A stretch of DNA of 64,000 nucleotides from Exilibacterium tricleocarpae (GCF_007004655.1 NZ_ML660106.1:58601-122600), one strand, 5' to 3'. Counted from the stretch's first letter, positions 1 through 9,168 are shown. A program made the numbers and translations. The notes: generated by a model not told the origin, from the sequence alone.

Positions 1-215
1 TATTCGCAGCAGTGGGGATTGCGGCGGGTCCGGCGCGGGGTCGGGCCGCTGAACCCACACTGTACTACCCCAGATCGGTTGGCAACGACCTAAATAGAGC
101 TAATTCAACATTTCAGCTTTCATTCAGGTTGCGACCGCTATTCTGGCCCCACGATTAACCAATACCCTGTTACACAAGGCAACCTAGACCAGTTAAACGC
201 AATGGAGTTGATATC

Positions 216-761
216 ATGAAGACGTTAATGATCAGTACCCTAGCCGCTATCACCACAGTCCTGGCGACTGCCGCGACACCGGCACTGGCCCGTAACGATG
301 CCCGCTTTGACTACGCCAAGGTTACCAATGTAACCCCGATCTACAAAACCATCGAGCACCGCCGGCCCGAGCGCCAGTGCTGGGTCGAAACCGTCAGCTA
401 TGAGCGCCCCCGGGACGGCTACCGCTCCAATACCGGCACTATCGTCGGTGGTATCATCGGCGCGGCCATCGGCAACGAACTGGGCCACAAGAAGCGCAAC
501 AAACAGGTGGGCGCAGTGGCCGGCGCGGTACTGGGCGCCTCCATCGGCCGCGATATCAGCAACCGCAAGTCCAACCGCGGCAGTATCACCGAATTTCGCG
601 ATGAGGAGCGCTGCGAGGTCCGCCATACCGTCGAATACGAGGAAAAGGTTATCGGTTATGACATCACCTACCGCTACCACGGCATGACCTACCATACCCG
701 TATGGATCGCGACCCCGGCAGGCGCCTCAAGGTAGCCGTCAAGGTCCGCCCGGTCTACTGA
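216..761 (+). CDS. Exported glycine-zipper 2TM domain protein
   Basis: A 181-residue protein with an N-terminal Sec signal peptide (hydrophobic residues 4-24, ending TPALA before RNDARF). Residues about 70-110 form a glycine zipper: TGTIVGGIIGAAIGNELG, a basic turn, then VGAVAGAVLGASIGRD. This is the glycine-zipper 2TM pattern of outer-membrane or periplasmic proteins of the SlyB/Rick_17kDa_Anti type. The C-terminal half is charged, with Cys and Tyr residues. The start is supported by GGAG about 8 nt upstream. Role inferred: envelope integrity; the exact function is unknown. The downstream PepSY protein and PhoPQ-like pair suggest an envelope-stress or cation-sensing neighbourhood. Confidence 0.8.
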   Translation: MKTLMISTLAAITTVLATAATPALARNDARFDYAKVTNVTPIYKTIEHRRPERQCWVETVSYERPRDGYRSNTGTIVGGIIGAAIGNELGHKKRNKQVGAVAGAVLGASIGRDISNRKSNRGSITEFRDEERCEVRHTVEYEEKVIGYDITYRYHGMTYHTRMDRDPGRRLKVAVKVRPVY

Positions 762-872
762 GCGACGCAGAACAGGCGCCTTAAAGGCGCCATCGCGGGT
801 CGACAAGCGCGGATACCTGTGAGTTAATTTAGGACCGAAACCCAGGGTCAGAATCGACAGAGTAAGCCGACT

Positions 873-1193
873 ATGCGCAACACGACCGCCACCCCCCGCT
901 TTTTAACCCTGGCGCTGGCCCTGCTGCTGGCGCTGGGGGGCCTGGTGGGCCCCACCAGCGCCGCGGCCAAATCCGGTGACTATCTGCGCAAGGACCTGCG
1001 CAAGGAACAGCAGGCCATCAGCCAGTCCCGCGCCGCAGCGCTGGTCAAACAGCGCTTTGGCGGCAAAGTACTCAAGGTCCAACGCAAGCAGTCGGGCGAT
1101 CGCCTGGTCTACCGGGTGAAGTTGCTGCAGGACTCCGGACGTGTCAGGCAAGTAACCGTCGATGCCAGAACCGGCGCCATTATCGGCGGCTGA
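873..1193 (+). CDS. PepSY domain periplasmic protein
   Basis: A 106-residue protein. Residues 1-32 are a signal peptide (long Ala/Leu core ending SAAAKS). Residues about 48-105 are a single PepSY domain: an AAALVKQRFGGKVLKVQ helix, then strands around LVYRVKLL and a closing VDARTGAIIGG. PepSY domains are often encoded beside response-regulator/histidine-kinase pairs and are thought to bind or inhibit partner proteins. Here the gene lies 53 nt before a PhoP-like regulator in the same direction, so it is probably the accessory or target gene of that system. Confidence 0.82.
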   Translation: MRNTTATPRFLTLALALLLALGGLVGPTSAAAKSGDYLRKDLRKEQQAISQSRAAALVKQRFGGKVLKVQRKQSGDRLVYRVKLLQDSGRVRQVTVDARTGAIIGG

Positions 1194-1246
1194 CCCTGGG
1201 AAAACACTCCACCAGCCCATCAAAACCAACAAGAAGGAACACTGAC

Positions 1247-1948
1247 GTGCGCTTACTGGTAGTTGAAGACGAAAGCCATATCCGCGAACAGTTGCAGAGC
1301 TTTCTGAGCGAGTTGGGCTATGTGGTGGACGCCGCCGCCGACGGCCGCGAGGGCCTCTACTGCGGCGAGGAATACCCCTACGACCTCGCCGTTATCGATA
1401 TCGGCCTGCCGGAGATCAACGGTATCGACCTGATTAGGCGCCTGCGCGAGTTGGGCAAATCACAGCCGATACTGATCCTGACCGCCCGCGGCAACTGGCA
1501 GGACAAGGTGGAGGGTCTGGAGGCCGGCGCCGACGACTACCTGGTAAAACCGTTTCACAACGAGGAGCTGCGGGCGCGGATCAACGCCCTGTTGCGCCGC
1601 TCGGCCGGCCACGCCACACCGCAACTGCGTTTCGGTCCCATCTGCCTGGATACCGCCGCCAAAACCGTGCAGATCAACGACGACCTGCTGGAACTGACCG
1701 GCTTCGAATACAACACCCTGGAGTACCTGATGCACCGGGCCGGGGAGGTGATCTCGAAAACGGAACTGACCGAGCACCTCTACGACCAGGACTTCGACCG
1801 CGACAGCAATGTTATCGAGGTATTTATCGGCCGGCTGCGCAAGAAGCTGGACCCTGGCGGCGATCTCAAACCCATCGCGACAGTGCGCGGCCAGGGTTAC
1901 CGCTTTACCCTGCCGGCCAGCACCGACCGGACCCCCGAGGTCACTTGA
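1247..1948 (+). CDS. OmpR/PhoP-family response regulator
   Basis: A 233-residue two-component response regulator with a GTG start preceded by AAGAAGGAA. The receiver domain spans residues 1-115, with acidic pocket E7-D8, phospho-acceptor D51 (AVIDIGLPE), T/S switch in LILTARG and K in LVKPFH. The winged-helix DNA-binding domain of OmpR type spans about 125-222 (ELTGFEYNTLEYLMHR, RLRKKLDP, TVRGQGYRF). It is followed after 28 nt by its cognate kinase. The sequence is most like PhoP/QseB/PmrA-type regulators; the inducing signal cannot be read from the sequence. Confidence 0.93.
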   Translation: MRLLVVEDESHIREQLQSFLSELGYVVDAAADGREGLYCGEEYPYDLAVIDIGLPEINGIDLIRRLRELGKSQPILILTARGNWQDKVEGLEAGADDYLVKPFHNEELRARINALLRRSAGHATPQLRFGPICLDTAAKTVQINDDLLELTGFEYNTLEYLMHRAGEVISKTELTEHLYDQDFDRDSNVIEVFIGRLRKKLDPGGDLKPIATVRGQGYRFTLPASTDRTPEVT

Positions 1949-1976
1949 ACCGGCACCCCGACCAACGTCCGCCGCC

Positions 1977-3332
1977 GTGATTCCCCGCTCCCTCGCCGCT
2001 CGCCTCACCCTCGCCTCGCTGCTGGTGCTGCCGCTGTTTCTGGGCGCCAGCGGCTATATGCTCGATGCGGCGTTTCACCGCAGCCTCTACGCCGCCGAGG
2101 CGGAGCGGCTGAAAACCCATATTTACCTGTTACTGGGCGCCGCGGAAGTGGAGGCCGGCGAGCTGTGGTTCCCGGAACAACTGACAGAACCGCGTTTCTC
2201 GCAACTGGGATCGGGCCTTTACGGCTGGGTCGGCAATGCCGAGCGCAAAACGCTGTGGCGTTCAGATTCGGCACAACTGATGCTGCCGCCGGACACAGCA
2301 GTGGGCAACGCGCCGGTGCGGGTGGGGGCGGAGCACTTCTATGCCACCGAGCTCAACGGTAAAGCACTGTTTGCTTACTATTACGATGTGTCCTGGGATA
2401 TCGACGAGGGCAGTCGGGTGTTCCGCTTTGCCACCCTGCACGCCCAGGACCGCCTGCAGGCGGAACTGACCGAATACCGCGCCCAGCTCTGGCGCTGGCT
2501 GGGTGCCCTGGTGGTGCTGTTACTGATCACACAAGCGTTGATTTTGCGCTGGGGTCTGCGCCCCCTGCGGCAGCTTGCCGAGGACCTGACGGCGGTGGAA
2601 TCGGGTGAGACCGAACAGCTTCGAGGCCAGTACCCGAGTGAAATCCAGCCGGTAACCGACAATTTAAACCTGGTGCTGCGCAATGAACAAGCGCAGCGGG
2701 AGCGCTACCGCAACACCCTGGCCGATCTGGCCCACAGCCTGAAAACGCCGCTGGCAGTGATTCGCGGCTCTGTCACCGCCAGTCGCGGGCAGTCCCCTGA
2801 CCCCACGCTGAATGAACAGATCGATCGCATGGACCAGATCGTCAGCCATCAGTTGCAGCGGGCCACCCTCAATTCCCGCACCCTGGTGGCTCGCGCCACG
2901 GCGGTGGCGCCGGTGGTCCAGCGCCTCAGCCAGGCGCTGGACAAGGTCTACAGCGCGAAAGGCATCGTCTTCGAAGCCGGCATCGAGGAGGATATCGCGT
3001 TTCACGGCGACGAGCGGGATCTGATGGAGGCGCTGGGCAACCTGATCGAAAACGCGTACAAGTATGGCAGATCGCGAGTGCGCTGCAGCGCCTCGCGCCG
3101 CGACGGCCAATTGCACCTGTGTATCGAGGACGATGGTGCCGGGGTGCCCGAGGCAAACCGCCAGACCATTTTGCAGCGCGGCGCCCGGGCCGATACGGCA
3201 ACCCCCGGCCAGGGTATCGGGCTCGCCGTCGCCGTGGACATTATCAGCAGTTACAATGGTAGCATTCGCATAGGGAAGTCGAGTCTGGGCGGTGCCAGCT
3301 TCAACCTGATTCTGCCCGGGTTTGAACGATAA
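1977..3332 (+). CDS. PhoQ-like sensor histidine kinase
   Basis: A 451-residue membrane kinase. I chose the GTG at 1977, because translation from further upstream would overlap the regulator gene and place a low-complexity stretch before the first membrane helix. Domains: TM1 about residues 8-30, periplasmic sensor to about 165, TM2 about 170-192 (ALVVLLLITQALILRW), HAMP-like linker, dimerisation domain with H253 in DLAHSLKTPLAV (the PhoQ-type H-box), then HATPase with N-box NLIENAYKYG and G-box DDGAGVP / GQGIGLAVA. It presumably phosphorylates the regulator at 1247-1948. Confidence 0.92.
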   Translation: MIPRSLAARLTLASLLVLPLFLGASGYMLDAAFHRSLYAAEAERLKTHIYLLLGAAEVEAGELWFPEQLTEPRFSQLGSGLYGWVGNAERKTLWRSDSAQLMLPPDTAVGNAPVRVGAEHFYATELNGKALFAYYYDVSWDIDEGSRVFRFATLHAQDRLQAELTEYRAQLWRWLGALVVLLLITQALILRWGLRPLRQLAEDLTAVESGETEQLRGQYPSEIQPVTDNLNLVLRNEQAQRERYRNTLADLAHSLKTPLAVIRGSVTASRGQSPDPTLNEQIDRMDQIVSHQLQRATLNSRTLVARATAVAPVVQRLSQALDKVYSAKGIVFEAGIEEDIAFHGDERDLMEALGNLIENAYKYGRSRVRCSASRRDGQLHLCIEDDGAGVPEANRQTILQRGARADTATPGQGIGLAVAVDIISSYNGSIRIGKSSLGGASFNLILPGFER

Positions 3333-3363
3333 AAATCAATAAAAACATTGCCTGGGGTCCGCT

Positions 3364-5046
3364 ATGGAGCTAACTGTCGCAGCGTTGCGCAACGCTGAAC
3401 GCTTTACCGCACTTTTTACTAAAAAATCTGCTATTGCAAAATCAGCTGCAACAGAGGTGTCTGCCAAAGGGTTGTTTCGAGGCAGATCAACCAAAAGACT
3501 ATCTGACCAAAGACGGTCAACCAGAAGCCTGTCTGTTAGAAGACTGCCTACCAGAGGTCCATCCACCAAAAGAGTACCTACCAAACAACCGCCGATCAAA
3601 GAGACGCCAGCCGGACAGCCTCGCCTTGCCAAGTCAGATGTCAGGACACCGCTTACCAGCGGCTGGCACCTGATCGCCCTGCTGGCCTGGACCTGTACCC
3701 TCGCCGGCTGCGACGCCAGACCGCAAACCCGGGCCATCACCGAGATCACCCCGGAGCAGGGCTACCGCTTCTCACAGTTGGCAAAGGGCGAAAAAAACAC
3801 CGACGAGCTGTTTGTCATAGTGGCGTTTTCCGGCGGCGGCAAGCGCGCCTCGGCCCTCTCTTACGGCGTCCTCGAAAAGCTGCGACAAACCCCGATTCAG
3901 TGGCGCGGGCAACAAAAGACCCTGCTCGATGAAGTGGACGTGATTTCCTCTGTGTCCGGTGGCAGCTTTACCGCGGCCTACTACGCTCTGCACCGCGAAG
4001 CCATTTTCGACGGCAGCTTTGAGCGCTTTCTGAAACAGGACACCCCCAAAGCGTTGCTGCACGAAACGCTCACCCCGAGCAACTGGCCGAGCCTGGCCAG
4101 CGCCGATTACGGCCGCAGCGACCTGGCGTCGAACTACTACGACGATACCCTCTACGGCGGTGCCACCTTCGCCACCCTGACAGAGGCGGCACTGCGGCCC
4201 ATGATTCTTATCAATGCCACCGATATGAGCAGCGGCAGCCAGTTTACCTTTACCCAGGACTACCTCGACCTGATGTGCGTCGACCTGGGCGCGATCAAAC
4301 TCGCGCGGGCGGTGGCATCGTCGTCGGCTTTTCCCGGAGCCTTCACCCCCATGACCTACAGCAACCACGCCGATCGCTGCCAGCACCGCAGTCCCAAATG
4401 GTGGTCGCAGGCGGAATCCCGGCGCCGCACCAACCCCGACCTGGCCGAGCACGTCGAAGAACTGCACAGTTATACCGCTACTGAAAACGACGTGCTGAAA
4501 CGCCCGTTCGTGCATTTGATCGACGGCGGCGTCGCGGACAACCTGGGCCTGCGCAACCTGCTGTTTGCCCTCGAAACCAAAGGTTCGGCCAACGCTATCA
4601 GAACCTTGATCGACGAACGCAAGATTCGCAAACTGTTGATCCTGGTGGTAAACGCGGCCAACAACCCGCCCAACGAGCGGGACCAGACCGCGAGCATACC
4701 CGGCCTGGGCGATCTGCTTACCCAGACAGCGACCATTCCGCTAAATAACTTCACCCGCGACACGCTGGAGCGAATCGATAACTATGTAGACACCGCGCGC
4801 CAGCCCGGCGAGGACAACTCGGGGCTCGATGTCTATCTGACGGAAGTTTCGTTCGATCACCTGATGGACGCCGAGGCCCGCAGTTACTTCGACACCATTC
4901 CCACCAGTTTCGGTATAGCACCGGAAGCCGTCGATGAACTGATGCAGGTAGCCGGCCAGTTGCTCGACACCGACGGCAACTGGCAGCGGTTGTTGGCACA
5001 ACTGCAGGCAGAGACTCGAAGCGGTGAAACAGCCGTGAGCGACTAA
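3364..5046 (+). CDS. Patatin-like phospholipase lipoprotein with repeat extension
   Basis: A 560-residue protein. Residues about 100-116 look like a lipoprotein signal (LLAWTCTLAGC, lipobox Cys at 116), followed by a patatin-like domain: oxyanion loop FSGGGKRASA, nucleophile elbow SVSGGSFT, and catalytic DGG in LIDGGVADNLG. This is the serine-aspartate dyad of patatin lipases. Odd: 95 residues precede the signal segment, including nine imperfect pentapeptides (residues 42-86). No ATG, GTG or TTG lies in frame between 3472 and the lipobox, so either the extension is translated and the signal is internal, or translation begins at an unusual codon. GGGG precedes the ATG at 3364. Confidence 0.85.
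   Translation: MELTVAALRNAERFTALFTKKSAIAKSAATEVSAKGLFRGRSTKRLSDQRRSTRSLSVRRLPTRGPSTKRVPTKQPPIKETPAGQPRLAKSDVRTPLTSGWHLIALLAWTCTLAGCDARPQTRAITEITPEQGYRFSQLAKGEKNTDELFVIVAFSGGGKRASALSYGVLEKLRQTPIQWRGQQKTLLDEVDVISSVSGGSFTAAYYALHREAIFDGSFERFLKQDTPKALLHETLTPSNWPSLASADYGRSDLASNYYDDTLYGGATFATLTEAALRPMILINATDMSSGSQFTFTQDYLDLMCVDLGAIKLARAVASSSAFPGAFTPMTYSNHADRCQHRSPKWWSQAESRRRTNPDLAEHVEELHSYTATENDVLKRPFVHLIDGGVADNLGLRNLLFALETKGSANAIRTLIDERKIRKLLILVVNAANNPPNERDQTASIPGLGDLLTQTATIPLNNFTRDTLERIDNYVDTARQPGEDNSGLDVYLTEVSFDHLMDAEARSYFDTIPTSFGIAPEAVDELMQVAGQLLDTDGNWQRLLAQLQAETRSGETAVSD
3487..3621 (+). repeat. Nine tandem degenerate 15-bp units
   Basis: Nine imperfect 15-bp units lie in frame inside the patatin gene. 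They encode STKRL, SDQRR, STRSL, SVRRL, PTRGP, STKRV, PTKQP, PIKET and PAGQP. The opposite strand is also open here and reads as L-L-V-D-R-like pentapeptides, which superficially resembles a pentapeptide-repeat protein. Period and position are read directly; the function is unknown. Confidence 0.75.
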
Positions 5047-5079
5047 AAAAGCCTTGGGCACGCCAGGGTCGGGGTCGTC

Positions 5080-5245
5080 CTTTAGCAAATATGTGCCACC
5101 TGATCGGCCTGGCTCTGGCTGAAGCTTTCAGAAACACGCTGTGAACCCGTCCCTGGGAGCTTCCCGACAGCATCCCTGCTGTCGAGAGTTTCTGAAAGCT
5201 TCAGCCAGAGCCAGGCCTTACTTCAGTACGCTTAACCAAGGTCGA
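5080..5245 (+). repeat. Palindromic MITE-like element, copy A
   Basis: The core at 5106-5217 is 112 bp with perfect 30-bp terminal inverted repeats, beginning GGCCTGGCTCTGG and ending CCAGAGCCAGGCC. The centre carries a second small hairpin (GACAGCATCCCTGCTGTC). Flanking sequence on both sides (from TTTAGCAAATATGTGC to AGGTCGAT) also recurs around copy B, so the full unit is about 165 bp. It sits between convergent genes and could act as a bidirectional terminator. Confidence 0.85.
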
Positions 5246-5324
5246 TGCGGTTGGGGCGAGAATCGATAAACTGATGCACATGCGCTTAAGTAAGTGTCAT
5301 TCGGGACGGGCCCGAATTGCAGGA

Positions 5325-5500
5325 ATCGAATCGACCTCAATTAAGTGTGCTGAAGGTAGGTTTGGTACTGACTGGGGCTTTCAGAAACTCTCGACAGCAG
5401 GGATGCTGTCGGGAAGTCCCCACGGATGGGTTCACGACGTGTTTCTGAAAGCCCCAGTCAGTGCCAGACCGATCAATTAGCACATATTTGCTTAAAGAAG
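5325..5500 (-). repeat. Palindromic MITE-like element, copy B (inverted)
   Basis: The core at 5359-5470 is again exactly 112 bp, in the opposite orientation to copy A. Its arms pair with each other with two mismatches in 30 bp. The middle matches copy A closely when reversed (CTCGACAGCAGGGATGCTGT), but the outer arms differ from copy A while remaining self-complementary. The two copies together make the whole 5080-5500 interval an imperfect palindrome. Confidence 0.85.
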
Positions 5501-5576
5501 CGCCAATCGGGACAAACCCCAACCGTACCTAAGAATCAGTAAAAGCTCCCGGAAGTTTTTACTCTGGCCCCATATT

Positions 5577-8183
5577 TCATGTAGGCGCCGCATCGGCCAG
5601 CGCTTCGCGACCGAAAGGTTGAGTAATCAGCACCAGCTTCGGCAGCAAAGTGAGAGAACCGACAATGGCCGCAAACATCGCCAACCCCGTCAGCAGGCCG
5701 AAATAAATAGAGGGAATAAACTCCGACAACGCCAGGATGGAAAAGCCGACGATAATCGTCACCGACGTATAAAACATGGCCCGCCCGATAGACGCGTGGG
5801 CCCGGTGCATACACTGCAGATAATCGCCGAGTTCGGCAAACTCACGGCGGAACCGGTGCAAATAGTGAATCGCGTGATCCACACCAATACCCACGGCAAT
5901 AGCGGCAATGGTGATGGTCATCATATCCAGTGGCACACCCGCCAGCCCCATGCCGCCAAGCACCACACCCGCAGCCAGCATATTGGGAATAATCGCAATC
6001 AGGGCAATAGTCGCGGAACGGAACAACACCATAAACATTGCCATAATGCCGAGAAACACACCGCCCAGAGTGACGATCTGGGAGCGAAACAGACTTTCCA
6101 GCATATTGTTGTACAACACCAGCATACCGGTGAAGTGAATCTGATCGCTCTTCAAACCGACTTCATCGACCGCATAGCGGCGAATTTTGTCCACCAGTTC
6201 CAGGCGCCGCAGATTCGGGTCCGTCTCCCGGGCTCGCAGCGACACCCGGGTCTGATTGATCGATTCGGCCAGGAACGGCGTCAGTAACACATCCTTGACC
6301 TCATCCGGCAATTTCTGTCGCACCAGCGCCAGCTCGAAATCGTTCAACTGCCCGCCGTTGATATCCCGCCCCACTTTATAGGCGGTGGCCAGGGACTGGA
6401 CCTTACCCACCTCCGGCAGACTCTCCAGGTAGTCATGCAGTTGTTCCAACTCCCCCAGCCCCGCCTTGGTAAACCAGTACCTGGCGCCGGGACTCTCGGG
6501 GTTCTTTTCCGAAAACGGATCGGTTTCCGAAAACGGGTCTTCCTGGGCCAGTGGCTCGGGCCTCTCGAAGGGGTCCGGTTCGTCGAAGGGGTCCGCCTCG
6601 GCAAACGGATCGTCGACATCCCCGAAACCGGCGCCGTTAAACGACGAGCTGAGGTCCTCTATCAACTCGGGGTCCGCATCCAGAATAATATCGAGCGTGG
6701 TGGTGCCGCCCAGGCGCTGGTCGATGGCGAGCAGGCCCTGGTAAATCTCCGTGTCTTTGCGGAAGTAGTCAATGAAGCGATTGTCCACTTCCAGTTTGCT
6801 GGCACCGTAGAAACTGACCATCGCCGCCAGCAGGCTGATCACCAGCACTGTGTTACCGTGTTTTTCGGTGAACTTCGAAAAGCGCAGGGTCAGCACATGG
6901 GACGAGTCGCCGCGGTCGCGGGGTTCGCCTTTGGGCAACAACATCAGGCCTGCCGGCAGCACCACAAAGGCCAGCGCCAGTGCCACCATCAACCCGATAC
7001 TCATCATCCAGCCGAAATCAATCACCGGCCGGATGTCGCTGACCACCAGCGACGCAAATGCCACCATAGTGGTCAGTGCCGTGTAGAGACAGGGTCGCGC
7101 CATAAAGCGCACGGTTTCCATCACCAATCGGCTTTGGGGCCAGTCGGGGTTGGCGGCGTGAAACTCCCGATAGCGGACCACCAGGTGAATGGTGATGGCG
7201 AGGGAAATAATCAGCAGCAGCGCCACGAAGTTGGACGAGATCACCGTCAGGCGCCAGTCGACCCAACTGAGGTAGCCCAACATCATGACCACGGCCAATA
7301 TGCAGATCATCAGCGGCAGGATCACAAAGCGCGGCTGGCGAAAAATAAAAGCCAGGGTGGCAATGATAAAGATGACGATGCCGGTGCCGAAAACAACCAG
7401 ATCACTGCGAATAAAGTCGATCATATCGGCGGTAATCATGGTGACGCCACCGAGAAAGATTTCGGCTCGGTCCCGATAGTCGTCGACGATCTGACGCACC
7501 TGCGCCACCCGCGCGCGGGCGCGCGTATCCGCGGCGGTGCGGTAATCGAGAAACGCCTGGCTCACCCGAGCCAGCTCCTCGGCCTCGGCTTCGGTCAACC
7601 CCTGGGTATCGCGCTTTAACCGCAAGCTGTCGCGCTCGCGCACCAGTTCGATAAAGCGGTTGTCGACCGCCAGGTTCAACAGCAACGCCGTGGTCTGCCC
7701 GTCGGGGCTGAGCAGCATATCGCGGTAGATGGGACTGGAGAGAAATTCCTGCTTGGCCAGCGCCCGATCGACGCCCGGCGTCAACAGATTGCGCGGCGCG
7801 CTGGCAATCTCGGTCAGCGTCTGCCTGGGGCTGTAGAGCAGCGGCACATCCAGCATCGAGTTGGAGCCGACCACACCTTCAACTGCCAGCAGCTCATCGC
7901 GCAGCGCTTTCAGCGTCGCGATCGAGGCGTCGGAAAACAGGTCATCCTGCGGCTTGTAGGTGACGACAAGGAAATCGCCACTCTGGTAACGCTTGTTGAT
8001 CTCGCGAAAATAATCGAGGTCGGCGTCGTGTTCCAGGGTGAGCGAATCGGCCGACGCGTCCAGTTTGAAATTCGGCAGACCCAGCGCCAGTCCCACCGTC
8101 AGCAGCAATATGATTGCCAGCGTCAAGCGCGGACGGCCGATCACCATCGCCTGATAAAACTGAGCTAGCCTGTGTAACATCAC
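5577..8183 (-). CDS. RND superfamily (MMPL-type) exporter
   Basis: An 868-residue inner-membrane protein with RND/MMPL topology: TM1 near residues 18-35, a large periplasmic loop, a bundle of five to six helices (about 255-415), a second periplasmic loop, and a final helix bundle (about 700-860). Motifs include GVDHAIHYLHRF and ITIAAIAVGIGVDHA in TM4-type segments. GGAG lies 5 nt before the start. The second periplasmic loop holds an acidic insertion (residues about 515-568) with repeated DPF units (DPFAEADPFDEPDPF, DPFSETDPFSE). Family members export lipids or hydrophobic compounds using the proton gradient; the substrate here is unknown. No adaptor or outer-membrane partner is adjacent. Confidence 0.88.
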   Translation of the reverse strand: MMLHRLAQFYQAMVIGRPRLTLAIILLLTVGLALGLPNFKLDASADSLTLEHDADLDYFREINKRYQSGDFLVVTYKPQDDLFSDASIATLKALRDELLAVEGVVGSNSMLDVPLLYSPRQTLTEIASAPRNLLTPGVDRALAKQEFLSSPIYRDMLLSPDGQTTALLLNLAVDNRFIELVRERDSLRLKRDTQGLTEAEAEELARVSQAFLDYRTAADTRARARVAQVRQIVDDYRDRAEIFLGGVTMITADMIDFIRSDLVVFGTGIVIFIIATLAFIFRQPRFVILPLMICILAVVMMLGYLSWVDWRLTVISSNFVALLLIISLAITIHLVVRYREFHAANPDWPQSRLVMETVRFMARPCLYTALTTMVAFASLVVSDIRPVIDFGWMMSIGLMVALALAFVVLPAGLMLLPKGEPRDRGDSSHVLTLRFSKFTEKHGNTVLVISLLAAMVSFYGASKLEVDNRFIDYFRKDTEIYQGLLAIDQRLGGTTTLDIILDADPELIEDLSSSFNGAGFGDVDDPFAEADPFDEPDPFERPEPLAQEDPFSETDPFSEKNPESPGARYWFTKAGLGELEQLHDYLESLPEVGKVQSLATAYKVGRDINGGQLNDFELALVRQKLPDEVKDVLLTPFLAESINQTRVSLRARETDPNLRRLELVDKIRRYAVDEVGLKSDQIHFTGMLVLYNNMLESLFRSQIVTLGGVFLGIMAMFMVLFRSATIALIAIIPNMLAAGVVLGGMGLAGVPLDMMTITIAAIAVGIGVDHAIHYLHRFRREFAELGDYLQCMHRAHASIGRAMFYTSVTIIVGFSILALSEFIPSIYFGLLTGLAMFAAIVGSLTLLPKLVLITQPFGREALADAAPT

Positions 8184-8404
8184 TTCTCCATGATCGACAG
8201 AAAACCCCCAGCACTCACGGCGTGCCGATCGGCGCTTGCGCGCAACTGGAGATTGCCATTACTCTCGAGACTACCATCAAAACTACCCATCTGACCGCAG
8301 ATGGCGGCAGAAGTGCGACGGTAGACGGGCAGTGGCAGCGGGACTTGCGAGGCCGAAACGCGCGTCTTTGACGGCGTCGGCGGCAGTATCGGCTGTAGCA
8401 TCAT

Positions 8405-9087
8405 AGGTATAAATCCCTATACATTTGCATTCCGGCTTCCGGGCAGCCGCCTATTATCGGTAAAAAAACACAACAATAAAACCTCCGGTCTAGGTAAAGA
8501 AAGTTTAAGGGGTAGTGAAAATGCGTTATTTGTCACCCCAATACCCGGCAAAACTCGCCCCGCCAGGTACCTGGTATCGACGGCTTAAAGCGACAGTAAC
8601 AACAATAACAATAGCGGCAGTACCAACAATATCACCAACAATATCACCAACAACTTTACCAACAGCTTTACCGACCCGGCCGTTATTTAATGGCAGATTG
8701 CTGCCCTGCGGTAGCTGCCGGCTCCCCCTACACCGTTCCTGCATCACTGTAAATATGCAGGCGGCACCAACGCGGTTGATACGCTGAAAGCGACACCCCG
8801 GACCTATTGCAATACCGGCACCCTGGTGACAAGCTACTGCAAATTTTGCCAAAACCATTGCCATAGCCCGGAGTTCCCACTGCCGCGGCACTCTGCTGTA
8901 ACAGCCCAGCACCCACATGCGGTGAAAACAATGCCGCCGCACACTGTCCGCCTATATTTTCATCAATCCGGCATATGGCCGATCGCGGGCACAGCCCGCC
9001 CGTCAACTTGACGCCTACAACATAATAGCAAACAACCGTTAATCGCAGCTTAACGGCAGACGGTGACAACAGATCCGATCGACAGTG
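8405..9087. other. Gene-poor region, possibly a decayed small gene
   Basis: No convincing gene was found. Around 8589-8690 a tract of AACAAC and ACCAACAATATC units would encode an Asn/Thr-rich peptide, but a TAA stands directly before it in that frame. The alternative frame from ATG 8521, which has AAGGGG upstream, gives a 90-residue protein with no recognisable feature. Later fragments (for example DTLKATPRTYCNTGTLV near 8770-8830) read like coding sequence interrupted by stops. I regard this as a remnant or non-coding DNA. Confidence 0.35.
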
Positions 9088-9114
9088 TTGAGAATGCGCT
9101 GCGCGCTTTATAAT
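9088..9114 (+). promoter_or_regulatory. Putative sigma-70 promoter of the FHA gene
   Basis: TTGAGA at 9088-9093 and a perfect TATAAT at 9109-9114 are separated by 15 nt. Transcription would start near 9121. This rules out the in-frame ATG at 9085 as the start of the FHA gene and supports ATG 9169. Confidence 0.6.
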
Positions 9115-9168
9115 CCCCGTTACAGTTTCTATAGTTGTAAAAGCTTTGCCACCGGATGCCGTTGCGGG

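Noticed and set aside
1..215. Possible end of an upstream gene or tRNA at the left edge
   Set aside because: Two frames are open for short distances, neither has a recognisable product, and no tRNA-like fold was seen.
3336..3749. A minus-strand pentapeptide-repeat protein opposite the patatin N-terminus
   Set aside because: The pentad pattern is a by-product of the 15-bp DNA repeat; no ribosome site, and the A(D/N)LxX consensus is poorly kept.
8180..8404. A 74-codon minus-strand ORF ending at the RND start codon
   Set aside because: The apparent coupling (TGATG) is better explained by the GGAG ribosome site of the RND gene; the peptide has no signal, domain or ribosome site of its own.
8515..8787. 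A 90-codon ORF with Thr/Ile/Pro-rich low complexity
   Set aside because: It reads the AACAAC tract in a frame without recognisable features; overlapping frames look equally coding-like, so it is treated as a remnant.
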